Shown in pieces: positions 36,538 through 47,073 of a DNA stretch of 64,000 nt. Each line of letters begins with the position of its first letter. Position 1 is the stretch's first letter. Under the pieces are notes generated by a model, which was not told where the DNA came from, made no database searches, and saw nothing but the letters and a program-made list of their open reading frames with translations. Position numbers and translations under genes: made by a program. Source of the DNA: Sanguibacter sp. HDW7 (GTDB taxonomy: Bacteria > Actinomycetota > Actinomycetes > Actinomycetales > Cellulomonadaceae); the NCBI RefSeq assembly GCF_011300875.1, contig NZ_CP049862.1:2790001-2854000 (forward strand). Reading direction: 5' to 3'.

Positions 36538-36541
<4 letters not shown>
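35948..36541 (-). CDS. folE: GTP cyclohydrolase I
   Basis: FolE opens GTP to 7,8-dihydroneopterin triphosphate, the first folate step. The 197-residue protein has the zinc-binding Cys/His residues in '[21 protein letters not shown]' and '[20 protein letters not shown]', plus '[17 protein letters not shown]' and '[22 protein letters not shown]'. The GTG start overlaps the ftsH stop (GTGA). The frame continues open upstream inside ftsH, but the family N-terminus begins here. Confidence 0.96.
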
Positions 36542-38589
<2,048 letters not shown>

Positions 38590-38698
38590 CGGCTACGGGC
38601 GTGCCCGTTCCTTCCGCTCGCGGGAGTTCCGCTCCCGACCGTACATCGCGAGCCTGGGCCGAACCCTGCGTGTTCGCCCAGGGCAGGACGGCCGGGAC

Positions 38699-38726
38699 CG
38701 GGGCGTCCGCGCACGCGGACGCCCCG
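38699..38726 (-). terminator. Hairpin between hpt and ftsH
   Basis: A GC-only stem of about 12-13 bp (38699-38711 with 38714-38726) with a very short loop, just after the hpt stop. It probably terminates or attenuates before ftsH. Confidence 0.65.
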
Positions 38727-38732
38727 CGTCGC

Positions 38733-39287
38733 TCAGCGCTCGTAGACGTGCGGCGCGAGCGTCCCGACGAACGGCAGGTTGCGGTACTTCTCGGCGTAGT
38801 CGAGGCCGTAGCCGACGACGAACTCGTTGGGGATGTCGAAGCCGACGTAGCGCACGTCGATCTCGACCTTCACCGCGTCCGGCTTGCGCATCGCGGCCGC
38901 GATCTCGACGGTTGCGGGACCGCGCGAGCGGAGGTTCGACAGCAGCCACGAGAGCGTGAGGCCCGAGTCGACGATGTCCTCGACGATGAGCACGTGACGG
39001 CCCGTGAGGTCCGTGTCGAGGTCCTTGAGGATGCGCACGACGCCTGAGGACTTCGTGCCGGAGCCGTAGGACGACACCGCCATCCAGTCCATCGTCGCGG
39101 GCGTGTGCAGGCGGCGGGAGAGGTCGGCCATCACCATGACGGCGCCCTTGAGGACGCCGACGAGGAGGAGGTCCTTGCCCGCGTAGTCCACGTCGATCTG
39201 CGCGGCGATCTCGTCGAGACGCGTGCCGATCTGCTCCTCGGTCAGCAGAACGTGATCGATGTCGTTGCCGATGTCGGACAGGTCCAC
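38733..39287 (-). CDS. hpt: Hypoxanthine phosphoribosyltransferase
   Basis: Hpt salvages hypoxanthine and guanine with PRPP. The 184-residue protein has '[17 protein letters not shown]', '[11 protein letters not shown]', the PRPP motif '[14 protein letters not shown]', and '[28 protein letters not shown]'. The GTG start follows GAGGAGCTTTTTC. It lies 11 bases after tilS, reproducing the conserved tilS-hpt-ftsH order. Confidence 0.96.
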   Translation of the reverse strand: MDLSDIGNDIDHVLLTEEQIGTRLDEIAAQIDVDYAGKDLLLVGVLKGAVMVMADLSRRLHTPATMDWMAVSSYGSGTKSSGVVRILKDLDTDLTGRHVLIVEDIVDSGLTLSWLLSNLRSRGPATVEIAAAMRKPDAVKVEIDVRYVGFDIPNEFVVGYGLDYAEKYRNLPFVGTLAPHVYER

Positions 39288-39298
39288 GAAAAAGCTCC

Positions 39299-40495
39299 TC
39301 AGGGTGCGGGACTGTGTCCCTCAAGCGTGCCACACCTGCGGGCGACGGTGACGCGCCCGGGCAGCGGGAGGGGTCCCTGCCCCCGCCACGCCGCGACGAG
39401 CGCGTCGAGCGCGAGGACGTGCGTGCGTGACAGCGCGCCGTCGGTCGCGCCGATCGAGACGGCCCACGCGCGCAGGGCTCGGCGGCGCACGGCCGCGGGC
39501 GCCGCGGCGAGCGTCGCGCAGTCGAGGCGGGGGGCGCGAGAGAGGGCGGGGGCGGTGTCGACGACGTCGGGCACGGTTGCGTCGGGCGAGGTTGCGTCGG
39601 GCGAGGTTGCGTCGGGCGAGGTTGCGTCGGGCACGGTCGCGTCGGGCACGGTCGCGTCGGCGAGCAGCCGCTCCGCGTACGACGTGAGCGCATCGTCGTC
39701 CTCACGAAGCTGCGCCGCGGTCCGCGCGAGCGCGGGGACGACGCCCGGGCCGAGGACCTCCGTGAGCAGCGGCAGGACACGCGTGCGCAGGGCCGAGCGG
39801 CGCGGTGCCGTGTCGTCGTCGGGCGCTGGCGTGTTCGTCGGGTCGTGCCACGGCTCGAGCCCCTGCTCCGCGCACACTCCCGCCGTCGCGGACCCGCTGA
39901 GCCCGAGCAGCGGACGCCGCACGCGACCCCGCACGGGCCGCATGCCCGCGAGCGAACGAGCGCCCGCACCGCGGGCGAGGCCGAGAAGGACGCCCTCGGC
40001 CTGGTCGTCGAGCGTGTGCCCGAGGAGGATCGCTCCGTCAGCACCGCCCGGCAGGGCGTCGAGCGCAGCCCCGAGCGCCGCATACCGCGCGGCACGGGCG
40101 GCGGCCTCAGGCCCGCCGGGGCCGTCGACCACGACGCGCACGACGTCGGTCGGCAGCCCGAGCCGGCGGCACGTCGCCGCGGCCAGCTCCGCGACCGCAG
40201 CGCTCCCGGCCTGCATCCCGTGGTCGACGACGACGACGCGCACGGGTCGAGCAGGGCGGGCCGGTGCCGCGGGCAGCGCCGTGGGGACGGAGCGCGCGTC
40301 GGGCGCAGCTCCGTCAGCCGCACGGCCGTCGGGAACCGGCCGCAGCCCCAGCTCCGCCGCGAGGCACGCGACGAGCGCGAGCGAGTCGGTGCCTCCCGAG
40401 CAGCCCACGACGAGCGGCGCTCCCGGCGGGAGGTCGGCGAGCGCCGCCCGCACCGCCCGGCGCCCCGCGACCGTGTGCGTGGTGGGAAGGCTCAT
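39299..40495 (-). CDS. tilS: tRNA(Ile)-lysidine synthase TilS
   Basis: TilS converts the wobble cytidine of tRNA-Ile2 to lysidine, allowing AUA decoding. The 398-residue protein has the PP-loop '[18 protein letters not shown]', '[17 protein letters not shown]', '[20 protein letters not shown]', and 'PLLGLSG..' segments. A C-terminal helical region (about 310-398) is joined by an inserted PDAT(V/S) pentapeptide repeat (residues about 281-310). The insert lies in a linker, so activity should be intact. ATG at 40495 overlaps the stop of the upstream metalloprotease. Confidence 0.93.
   Translation of the reverse strand: MSLPTTHTVAGRRAVRAALADLPPGAPLVVGCSGGTDSLALVACLAAELGLRPVPDGRAADGAAPDARSVPTALPAAPARPARPVRVVVVDHGMQAGSAAVAELAAATCRRLGLPTDVVRVVVDGPGGPEAAARAARYAALGAALDALPGGADGAILLGHTLDDQAEGVLLGLARGAGARSLAGMRPVRGRVRRPLLGLSGSATAGVCAEQGLEPWHDPTNTPAPDDDTAPRRSALRTRVLPLLTEVLGPGVVPALARTAAQLREDDDALTSYAERLLADATVPDATVPDATSPDATSPDATSPDATVPDVVDTAPALSRAPRLDCATLAAAPAAVRRRALRAWAVSIGATDGALSRTHVLALDALVAAWRGQGPLPLPGRVTVARRCGTLEGHSPAP
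39566..39655 (-). repeat. Six 15-bp tandem repeats inside tilS
   Basis: Six head-to-tail units (plus-strand GTCGGGCGAGGTTGC or GTCGGGCACGG(T/C)(T/C)GC) occupy 39566-39655 without gaps. Three consecutive units are identical and two others form an identical pair. They encode P-D-A-T-(V/S) repeats and keep the frame. Confidence 0.88.
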
Positions 40496-41598
40496 CCGTG
40501 GACGCGCCGCACCCACGCGGCGGGGTCGGCGAGCTCGCGCGCCGTCGGGAGGTTCTCTGGCGCGTCCCACACCGCGTTGAGGCGCCGCCGACCGACCCGC
40601 AGCATCGCGCCGCGCACGAACGCGGCTCCGTCGGAGTACTGCGCGAGCTTCTCGTCGAGCCCGAGCACCTTGCGCAGCACCGTGTCGACGGTGCCGCCGC
40701 GCTGCTCGCGGCGTGCGTCGAACGCACGACGGATCTTCCCGACGCCCGGGACGACGTTCTCCCCGACGCGGTCCATCATGACGTCCGCGTGCCCCTCGAG
40801 GAGCGACATCACCGCGGCGACCTCCGCCATCGTCGCGCGCTGCGACGGCGTGAGCAGGCGGGAGCCGAGCGAGCTGCCCGCGGGAGCCCGCACGACCCGG
40901 CCGACGGTCGTCGCCCACGCCTGCAGACGCTGCGCAGGACCACCCCGGCCGAGCTCCGCGCCCGTCGCGACGACGTCGTCGAGCAGCGCCGCGACGCGAC
41001 CGCGCAGGTGCGCGGCAAGCCACGGCGCTGCCGCGAACTGCAGCGCGTGCGTCTGCTCGTGCAGCGCGACCCACAGCGCGAACGGCTCGGGCGCCGCGTC
41101 GAGCGCACGCCCGACGCGCATCACGTTGGGGGCGACGAGCAGGAGCCGGCCCGGCTCGCCGGGACCCACCACGTGCGGGTCGTACTGGCCGAGGACGCGC
41201 GTCGAGACGAGCGCGAGCGCCGCCCCCACCTCGGCCGCACCCGCGGCCTGCGCGACAGCGCCGGGCGCCGCGCCCGGAACCGCGACGGCCGCACCGAGGA
41301 GCAGCTCCATGCCCTGCGACGCCGAGCGCACCCACGAGGCGCGGTCGACGACGTGGACGCGCGAGAGCAGCGCAGGGTCGGCGACGACGTCGCGACCGTC
41401 GGCCGGCTCCATCGCCGAGACGTCGAGGACGTGCGGCACCGCGAGCGCCGCGGCCCGCCTCAGCCCTTCGACGTGCGCGCTCATCACCGCACGGGAGTCG
41501 ACGGGTCCGGCGGGCGCGAGGAACGCGCCGAGGCCTCGCGCGGCGTCCCAGTCGACGACCGACCGCGCGTCGGGGCCGGATGGGCTCTCGCCGGTCAT
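40492..41598 (-). CDS. Zinc-dependent metalloprotease-like protein (Zincin_2, DUF2342)
   Basis: This 368-residue protein of the actinobacterial Zincin_2 family (TIGR03624, loosely called F420-biosynthesis associated) has the zinc-site helix 'ALWVALHEQTHALQF' with HExxH-like HEQTH and the downstream glutamate region 'LLEGHADVMMDRVG'. The 'VAPNVMRVGRAL' segment is also typical. Substrate and role are unknown. The ATG at 41598 overlaps the dacB stop. The order dacB-zincin-tilS is conserved in actinobacteria. Confidence 0.88.
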   Translation of the reverse strand: MTGESPSGPDARSVVDWDAARGLGAFLAPAGPVDSRAVMSAHVEGLRRAAALAVPHVLDVSAMEPADGRDVVADPALLSRVHVVDRASWVRSASQGMELLLGAAVAVPGAAPGAVAQAAGAAEVGAALALVSTRVLGQYDPHVVGPGEPGRLLLVAPNVMRVGRALDAAPEPFALWVALHEQTHALQFAAAPWLAAHLRGRVAALLDDVVATGAELGRGGPAQRLQAWATTVGRVVRAPAGSSLGSRLLTPSQRATMAEVAAVMSLLEGHADVMMDRVGENVVPGVGKIRRAFDARREQRGGTVDTVLRKVLGLDEKLAQYSDGAAFVRGAMLRVGRRRLNAVWDAPENLPTARELADPAAWVRRVHG

Positions 41599-43007
41599 CC
41601 GCACCCGCACGACGCGAGGCCCGAGACGAACTTGTCGATCGTCGCCCGGGCGTTCCACGCGTTGCCGTCGGGGAAGTCGTCGACGAGGACCGCGAAGACG
41701 AGCAGCCGGTCGTCGGCCGTGACGAGCGTTCCCGCGAGGCCCGAGACGTTGGGCAACGACCCGGTCTTGGCTCGCACGCGGCCGCGGGCGTCCGTCGTCG
41801 TGAACCGCTCGTGAAGAGTGCCCGAGACCCCTGCGAGCGGCAGCTGGAGCGCCGCCGCGCGCAGCGCCGGCGTCGCCGGGTCGACCATGCGCAGCAGCAG
41901 CTCGTTGAGCAGGCGGGGCGAGAGCCGCGAGCCCTCGCCGAGCCCCGAGCAGTCCGCGAGCTTCGCGCCCGTGAGGTCGACGCCGAGCGCCCCGACCGCG
42001 TCGAGCACGGCCGCCGTCGCGCCCTGGACCGAGCCGGACAGGCCCGTCTCGATCGCGACGACCCGGCCGACGACCTCGGTGATCGTGTTGTCAGAGGTCT
42101 GCAGGAAGTAGCCGACGACCTCGGACAGCGGCGCCGACATGACACGCCCGACCTCCGTCGCGCCCTCGGCCGCGACGCCGCGGGCTGCGGTTCCCGTGAC
42201 CGTGACGCCGACCTTCTCGAGCGCCCGCTCGAAGTCGCGCGCCGCGGCGAGCGACGGGTCCGGGTAGCGCTGCGCGTACGTGTCGTCCGTGCGGCGCGCG
42301 ATGTCGACCGCGATCGCGGTGACGGGCGCCGCGTAGCCGGCCTCGACGCTCTTGGGGTCCCACGACGGCGCGACCGACGGACCCGAGAAGAGCGAGTCGT
42401 CGACCCGCACCGTCACGGAATCGAGCCCCGCGGCCTCGACCGCCGCGGCGACCATGGTCGCGAGGTCGGCCAGCCCGGCACGACCGTTGACCTTCGACGG
42501 GTCGCCCGCGCCGGCCGCGAGCATCATGTCGCCGCCCCCGACGAGCGTCACTGTCGAACCCGCAAGCATCACCGTCGTGTCGAGCGTCCGGTCGGCACCG
42601 ACGCGCGAGAGACCGGCCGCAGCCGTGAGCAGCTTCTGCGTCGAGGCGGGCACGAAGTCCGACGTCGCCGAGCGGCCCGCGATGCCCTGGCCCGTCGCCG
42701 CGTCCGTGACGAGCACACCGACACGCTTGCCGACGTAGTCCTTCTCCTTGACGAGCTGCTCGACAAGGTCCTCGACAGATGTGGCGGACGGCACAGGCGC
42801 GTCCGTGGGCAGGGGGGACAGACCCGCCGTGAGCGCCGGTCCCGTCGTCGCCCCTGGAGCCGTCGGGAAGGGTGCCGGCGGCGCCGCGACCGGCGCGTTC
42901 GTGAGGAATCCGGGCACGATGTCGAACGCGTCGGCGACGAGATACCCGCCGCCGGCGAGCAGCGCGAATGTCGTCGTCGCCGCTGCTACACGTGCCGCCA
43001 GACCCAT
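41595..43007 (-). CDS. dacB: D-alanyl-D-alanine carboxypeptidase/endopeptidase, S13 family (PBP4-type)
   Basis: This exported penicillin-binding protein trims or hydrolyses peptidoglycan cross-links. The 470 residues start with an N-terminal signal/anchor helix (about 5-25) and a Pro/Ala/Thr-rich stalk (about 38-75). The S13 domain has the nucleophile Ser122 in S-T-Q-K (Lys125), the SxN motif in 'LQTSDNTITE' and KTG in 'VRAKTGSLPNVSGLAG'. A C-terminal 'SCGCG' is a small oddity. The ATG follows GGGAGGAAC. It heads the long minus-strand run. Confidence 0.94.
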   Translation of the reverse strand: MGLAARVAAATTTFALLAGGGYLVADAFDIVPGFLTNAPVAAPPAPFPTAPGATTGPALTAGLSPLPTDAPVPSATSVEDLVEQLVKEKDYVGKRVGVLVTDAATGQGIAGRSATSDFVPASTQKLLTAAAGLSRVGADRTLDTTVMLAGSTVTLVGGGDMMLAAGAGDPSKVNGRAGLADLATMVAAAVEAAGLDSVTVRVDDSLFSGPSVAPSWDPKSVEAGYAAPVTAIAVDIARRTDDTYAQRYPDPSLAAARDFERALEKVGVTVTGTAARGVAAEGATEVGRVMSAPLSEVVGYFLQTSDNTITEVVGRVVAIETGLSGSVQGATAAVLDAVGALGVDLTGAKLADCSGLGEGSRLSPRLLNELLLRMVDPATPALRAAALQLPLAGVSGTLHERFTTTDARGRVRAKTGSLPNVSGLAGTLVTADDRLLVFAVLVDDFPDGNAWNARATIDKFVSGLASCGCG

Positions 43008-43039
43008 GACGTTCCTCCCGCACCTCGGTCGCGGTTCAC

Positions 43040-43045
43040 ACCTTA
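43040..43045 (-). promoter_or_regulatory. dacB -10 element
   Basis: TAAGGT on the minus strand lies about 32 bases before the dacB ATG, with a GGGAGGAAC ribosome site between. No good -35 is seen. A single GTCACA lies just upstream (about 43058-43063), unlike the tandem array before the NlpC/P60 gene. Confidence 0.45.
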
Positions 43046-43245
43046 GCCCGCGCGTGCGTCACACTGGACCCGCAGGACGACGGCGACCGAGCAGCGCGCC
43101 CCCGTGCCCCCGCACGGCGGACGCGTCGTGAACCGTCGCCTGGCACGACCACGCCACGACGGCTCACGGGCCCGCGCCCGTGCCGCGGGACGAACGACGA
43201 GAGGTGCTCGGACGGCGACGGCCGCCCGTGTCTGGAGGAAGAGCA

Positions 43246-43740
43246 GTGGAGTTCGACGTCACGATCGAGATCCCCAAGGGTCAGCGCAACAAGTACGAGG
43301 TGGACCACCACACCGGTCGCATCCGTCTTGACAGGATGCTCTTCACCTCGACGCGCTACCCGGACGACTACGGCTTCATCGAGGGCACCCTCGGCGAGGA
43401 CGGCGACCCGCTCGACGCGCTCGTGCTGCTCGAGGAGCCCACGTTCCCGGGCTGCCTCATCCGGTGCCGCGCGCTCGGCATGTTCCGCATGCGCGACGAG
43501 GCCGGCGGCGACGACAAGGTGCTCTGCGTCCCCACGGGCGACCAGCGCGCCGCGTGGCGCCAGGACATCGACGACGTGTCGGACTACCACCGTCTCGAGA
43601 TCCAGCACTTCTTCGAGGTCTACAAGGACCTCGAGCCAGGCAAGTCCGTCGAGGGCGCGCACTGGGTCGGCCGCGCCGAGGCCGAGGCCGAGATCGAGCG
43701 CTCGCGCCAGCGTGCGATCGACTCGGGCTACGCGCACTGA
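43246..43740 (+). CDS. ppa: Inorganic pyrophosphatase, family I
   Basis: Ppa hydrolyses pyrophosphate and so pulls biosynthetic reactions forward. The 164-residue soluble protein begins '[21 protein letters not shown]' and has the family signature '[20 protein letters not shown]' with its metal-binding aspartates, then 'KVLCVPTGD' and '[13 protein letters not shown]'. The GTG start follows a strong GGAGGAAGAGCA. It is divergent from dacB with 238 bases between and ends at a strong hairpin. Confidence 0.96.
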   Translation: MEFDVTIEIPKGQRNKYEVDHHTGRIRLDRMLFTSTRYPDDYGFIEGTLGEDGDPLDALVLLEEPTFPGCLIRCRALGMFRMRDEAGGDDKVLCVPTGDQRAAWRQDIDDVSDYHRLEIQHFFEVYKDLEPGKSVEGAHWVGRAEAEAEIERSRQRAIDSGYAH

Positions 43741-43758
43741 CGCACACGCACACGCACC

Positions 43759-43804
43759 ACGAGACCGGGCGCCCCGCTGCACGCAGCGGGGCGCCCGGTC
43801 TCGT
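43759..43804. terminator. Bidirectional terminator between ppa and the NlpC/P60 gene
   Basis: A perfect 22-bp inverted repeat (43759-43780 with 43783-43804) with a minimal loop, between convergent genes. Confidence 0.87.
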
Positions 43805-43891
43805 GCGTGCTGGGTCTGTCGCAGACGAGCTCCGGGGCCTCAGCAGGCTGGCTGCGGGGCCGCTGAGCGCAGCGACCCGCTGAGCCGTCCG

Positions 43892-45340
43892 TCAGGGGCG
43901 GCCTGCGTAGGCCATGGTCTCCGCGTAGCGGACGGGGACCTCACGCACCGGGATGCCCGGGCGCGCGGCCTCGATCATCATGCCGCCGCCCGTGTACATC
44001 GCGACGTGGCGGATCGTGCTGGGGTCCGAGGTGTCGTTGGCCCAGAAGATGAGGTCGCCCGGACGCATCTGGGAGTACTTGATCTTCTTGACGCGCACGT
44101 ACTGCGAGCGGCTCGTCCGCGTGATGCCGACGCCGGCTGCCTCCCACGCGCGCATGGTGAGTCCCGAGCAGTCGTACGTGTTGGGCCCTGTCGTGCCCCA
44201 GCCGTACATCTTGCCGATCTGCGTGCGCGCCCACTCGACGGCCTTGCGGCCCTGGGCCGCCGTGCCGACCGCGGTGCCCTGGCCGAGGCCCGGGGGGTCG
44301 ACCGTCGGCGGCTTCGTCGGCTCGGGGGTGGGCGTCGGGCGCTGCGTCGGCGGGGTCGTCGTCGGCTCGGTCGTCGGCTCCTGCGTCGGGGTGGGAGTCG
44401 GGTCGACCGTCGGCGGGGTCGTCGGTGTCGGCCGCTGCGTCGGGGGCGTCGTCGGCTCGTTCGAAGGTTCCTCGGTCGGAGTGACCGTGGGCGTCGTCGT
44501 CGGCGGGTTCGACGGCGGGCGCGTCGTCGGGTCGCTCGTCGGCGTGCTGGGCCTGTCGGCCGGCTCCCGGTCGGACTCGGCCTGATCCTCGCGCTGCTGC
44601 TCGCGGTCGCGGTCGATGCGGTCCTGGCGTGCGCGCTCGGCCTCGACCGTCGTGCTGCGGGCCGCGGCGAGCTGCGTGATGAGGGTGTCGCGGCGCGACG
44701 AGGCCGAGTCGACGGCGGTCTGCGCCGCGGCGGTGAGGCGGTCGGTCTCGGTGCGCGCGTCCTCGGCCTCGTCGGCCGCGGTCTGCGCGCTCGCGACCGC
44801 GGCGGCCGCGTCAGCACGGAGGACGTCGGCGACGAGCGCGTCCGCGCGGTACTGCTGCACCGCTGCGTCGGCGACGTCGCCGACGGCCCGCAGGGACGAG
44901 GTGCGGCGGACCACGTCGGTGATGCCGTCGGCGGTGAGGACCGCCTCGAGGTTCTGGATGGCGCCGCCCGAGCGGTACCGCTCGATGGCGATGCCCGCGA
45001 GGATCTGGCGCGAGGCGTCCATGGTCTTCACCGCGGCGGCGAGCTTCGTGTCCGCGGCGGCGGCCGCGTCCTGCGCGGACTCGAGCGCGACCTGCGCGGT
45101 GACGTAGCGCTCGCCGGCTGTCGCCGAGAGTGCCCAGGCGGTGTCCGCGACGGTGCTGAGGCGCGCGAGCTCGACCTCGATGTCGGCGACGGAGCCCGCG
45201 ACGGCGGCCTCGGAGGCGCGGGCGGACGCGACGCCATCGTCCTCGGGCGCGGCGAGCGCGACGGGCACGGTGAGCCCGAGGACGAGCGCCGACGCGACGA
45301 GCGTGGTCGTGGTCCTCGGGATCCGGGACAGGCGGGACAT
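43892..45340 (-). CDS. Secreted NlpC/P60 peptidoglycan endopeptidase (RipA/CwlO-like)
   Basis: This is a predicted wall hydrolase cleaving peptidoglycan stem peptides at division, 482 residues. A signal peptide (about 1-32, ending ALAAPEDD) precedes a coiled-coil region rich in Ala/Glu (about 40-245). A low-complexity Pro/Thr stalk (about 255-350, PTPTxxPT repeats) follows. The NlpC/P60 domain has catalytic Cys391 in 'NTYDCSGLTMRAW' and His445 in 'STIRHVAMYTGGG'. The ATG at 45340 follows CACGGAGGCTCC. Upstream lie a TTCACA/TAGCCT promoter and a GTCACA repeat array that fits MtrA control. Confidence 0.94.
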   Translation of the reverse strand: MSRLSRIPRTTTTLVASALVLGLTVPVALAAPEDDGVASARASEAAVAGSVADIEVELARLSTVADTAWALSATAGERYVTAQVALESAQDAAAAADTKLAAAVKTMDASRQILAGIAIERYRSGGAIQNLEAVLTADGITDVVRRTSSLRAVGDVADAAVQQYRADALVADVLRADAAAAVASAQTAADEAEDARTETDRLTAAAQTAVDSASSRRDTLITQLAAARSTTVEAERARQDRIDRDREQQREDQAESDREPADRPSTPTSDPTTRPPSNPPTTTPTVTPTEEPSNEPTTPPTQRPTPTTPPTVDPTPTPTQEPTTEPTTTPPTQRPTPTPEPTKPPTVDPPGLGQGTAVGTAAQGRKAVEWARTQIGKMYGWGTTGPNTYDCSGLTMRAWEAAGVGITRTSRSQYVRVKKIKYSQMRPGDLIFWANDTSDPSTIRHVAMYTGGGMMIEAARPGIPVREVPVRYAETMAYAGRP

Positions 45341-45374
45341 GGAGCCTCCGTGGCAGGTACAGCGGTGCACGACG

Positions 45375-45403
45375 AGGCTAGTCGCCTTCGCTCCCGTTGT
45401 GAA
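45375..45403 (-). promoter_or_regulatory. Promoter of the NlpC/P60 gene
   Basis: On the minus strand, TTCACA (45403-45398), a 17-base spacer and TAGCCT (45380-45375) form a good promoter about 35 bases before the start codon. Confidence 0.62.
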
Positions 45404-45426
45404 CTCCCACCTCAGCAACATCGTGC

Positions 45427-45471
45427 GTCACATCTGTCACAGGAGCCCCGGGAGTCACACCAGTCACAGCG
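45427..45471. promoter_or_regulatory. GTCACA repeat array on a 9-bp grid, probable MtrA site
   Basis: GTCACA occurs at 45427-45432, 45436-45441, 45454-45459 and 45463-45468. The offsets are 9, 18 and 9 bases, so all four share a 9-bp grid with one empty slot. The last copy reads GTCACAGCG. As I recall, the 9-mer GTCACAgcg in direct repeat is the mycobacterial MtrA recognition sequence, and NlpC/P60 wall hydrolases are known MtrA targets. The array lies 24-68 bases upstream of the NlpC/P60 -35. Confidence 0.72.
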
Positions 45472-45493
45472 ATCTCACCTGATGGTCATGTCG

Positions 45494-45523
45494 TTCCATA
45501 CCGTGACCACCTCCGCCTAGAGT
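45494..45523 (+). promoter_or_regulatory. metY-metX promoter
   Basis: TAGAGT (45518-45523) is a strong actinobacterial -10; TTCCAT (45494-45499) is a weak -35 at 18 bases. The -10 ends seven bases before an ATG at 45531, the spacing expected for a leaderless start on the short leader peptide. The metY coding region begins some 200 bases further on, leaving a long leader RNA. Confidence 0.6.
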
Positions 45524-45530
45524 GACCGCC

Positions 45531-45554
45531 ATGACCCGTCGAATGTGTCGCTGA
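45531..45554 (+). CDS. Putative leaderless leader peptide (MTRRMCR) of the metY-metX operon
   Basis: This seven-codon frame, ATG ACC CGT CGA ATG TGT CGC TGA, starts exactly where a transcript from the TAGAGT promoter would begin. It ends Met-Cys-Arg. Short leaderless frames with Cys codons act as cysteine-responsive attenuators of sulfur genes in mycobacteria, and metY-metX downstream are sulfur-amino-acid genes. GC-rich dyads follow (about 45569-45605). No conservation check was possible, so coding status rests on position, promoter and codon content. Confidence 0.55.
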   Translation: MTRRMCR

Positions 45555-45729
45555 CACCACCGCACTCACGCCCCGGCCGCGCCGGGAGCCGGTGCGGACA
45601 CGCCCCCAGGGCGACGACGGGACCGCACCCGCCAGTGCAGCGACGACTCGACGAGTCGCGCCACGGCACCAGGACACCGTTCGACGCCCGCCCACCCGCA
45701 GGCCGTACACGACAAACCTGGAGCCACCC

Positions 45730-47073
45730 ATGAGCAACGCCGCCTGGTCCTTCGAGACCCGCCAGATCCACGCCGGGCAGCAGCCCGACCCCGCGACGGG
45801 CGCCCGCGCCCTCCCGATCTTCCAGACGACGTCGTTCGTCTTCCCTGACGCCGACACTGCCGCCGCGCGCTTCGCGCTCGCCGACCTCGGCCCTATCTAC
45901 ACCCGCATCGGCAATCCGACGACCGGCGCCGTCGAGGACCGCATCGCCTCCCTCGAGGGCGGCGTCGGCGCGCTCCTCCTCGCCTCCGGCCAGGCCGCCG
46001 AGACCTTCGCGATCCTCAACATCGCCGAGGCCGGCGACCACGTCGTCGCAAGCCCGTCCCTCTACGGCGGCACCTACAACCTCCTCGCGCACACGCTGCG
46101 CAAGCTCGGCATCGAGACGACGTTCGTCTCGGACCCGCACGACCCCGAGGCCTGGCGCGCCGCCGCCCGCGAGAACACCAAGCTCTTCTTCGCCGAGACC
46201 ATCCCCAACCCCAAGGCCGACGTCCTCGACATCGAGGCCGTCGCGGCCGTCGCCCACGAGGTCGGGGTGCCGCTCATCGTCGACAACACCGTCGCGACGC
46301 CCTACCTGCTCCGTCCGCTCGAGCACGGCGCCGACATCGTCGTCCACTCCGCCACGAAGTTCCTCGGCGGGCACGGCGCGGCCATCGGCGGCGTCATCGT
46401 CGACGGCGGCTCGTTCGACTTCGCGCAGGACCCCGAGCGCTTCCCCAACTACAACCAGCCCGACCCGTCGTACAACGGGCTCGTCTACGCACGCGACCTC
46501 GGCGTCGGCGGCGCCTTCGGCGCCAACCTTGCCTTCATCCTCAAGGCACGCGTCCAGCTGCTCCGCGACCTCGGCGCCGCGATCAGCCCCTTCAACGCGT
46601 TCCTCATCGCGCAGGGCATCGAGACGCTCTCGCTGCGCATCGAGCGCCACGTCGCCAACGCCGAGAAGGTCGCGGCCTTCCTCGAGGGCCACGACGGCGT
46701 CGTCCGCGTCCACTACGCGGGTCTCGCCTCCAGCCCTTGGCACGCCAACGCCCAGAAGTACCTGCCGAAGGGTGCGGGCGCGATCGTCGCGTTCGAGCTC
46801 GACGGCGGCCTCGAGGCAGGCAAGGCGTTCGTCGACGCGCTCGAGCTCCACTCGAACCTCGCGAACATCGGCGACGTCCGCTCGCTCGTCATCCACCCCG
46901 CCTCGACGACGCACTCCCAGCTCACCCCGGAGCAGCAGCTGCTCTCGGGCATCACGCCTGGCCTCGTGCGTCTCTCGGTCGGCCTCGAGCACGTCGACGA
47001 CATCCTCGCCGACCTCGAGGCGGGCTTCGCCGCCGTCGCCGCGCTGCACGCGGGCGCCGAGACGACCGTCTGA
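45730..47073 (+). CDS. metY: O-acetylhomoserine sulfhydrylase
   Basis: MetY is a PLP enzyme making homocysteine directly from O-acetylhomoserine and sulfide. The 447-residue protein of the Cys/Met metabolism family has 'RIGNPTTGAVEDRIASLEGG', 'SPSLYGGTYNLL', 'ETIPNPKADVLDIEAV', the PLP-binding Lys210 in 'VHSATKFLGGHG' and 'SLVIHPASTTHSQL'. Length about 430-450 is typical of MetY rather than MetB. The ATG follows ACCTGGAGCCACCC. It is coupled to metX, which supplies its substrate. Confidence 0.95.
   Translation: MSNAAWSFETRQIHAGQQPDPATGARALPIFQTTSFVFPDADTAAARFALADLGPIYTRIGNPTTGAVEDRIASLEGGVGALLLASGQAAETFAILNIAEAGDHVVASPSLYGGTYNLLAHTLRKLGIETTFVSDPHDPEAWRAAARENTKLFFAETIPNPKADVLDIEAVAAVAHEVGVPLIVDNTVATPYLLRPLEHGADIVVHSATKFLGGHGAAIGGVIVDGGSFDFAQDPERFPNYNQPDPSYNGLVYARDLGVGGAFGANLAFILKARVQLLRDLGAAISPFNAFLIAQGIETLSLRIERHVANAEKVAAFLEGHDGVVRVHYAGLASSPWHANAQKYLPKGAGAIVAFELDGGLEAGKAFVDALELHSNLANIGDVRSLVIHPASTTHSQLTPEQQLLSGITPGLVRLSVGLEHVDDILADLEAGFAAVAALHAGAETTV

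Noticed and set aside
39566-39655. A CRISPR array or minisatellite outside genes
   Set aside because: The units are gapless 15-mers in frame inside tilS, so this is a coding tandem repeat.
45341-45426. A c-di-AMP (ydaO) riboswitch before the NlpC/P60 gene
   Set aside because: Such switches occur before similar hydrolase genes, but the promoter leaves a leader of only about 30 bases, too short, and the conserved aptamer core is absent.
45555-45729. A SAM riboswitch in the metY leader
   Set aside because: The leader has GC-rich dyads but I could not find the conserved core of SAM-I or SAM-IV aptamers. The leader-peptide explanation fits the observed promoter position better.
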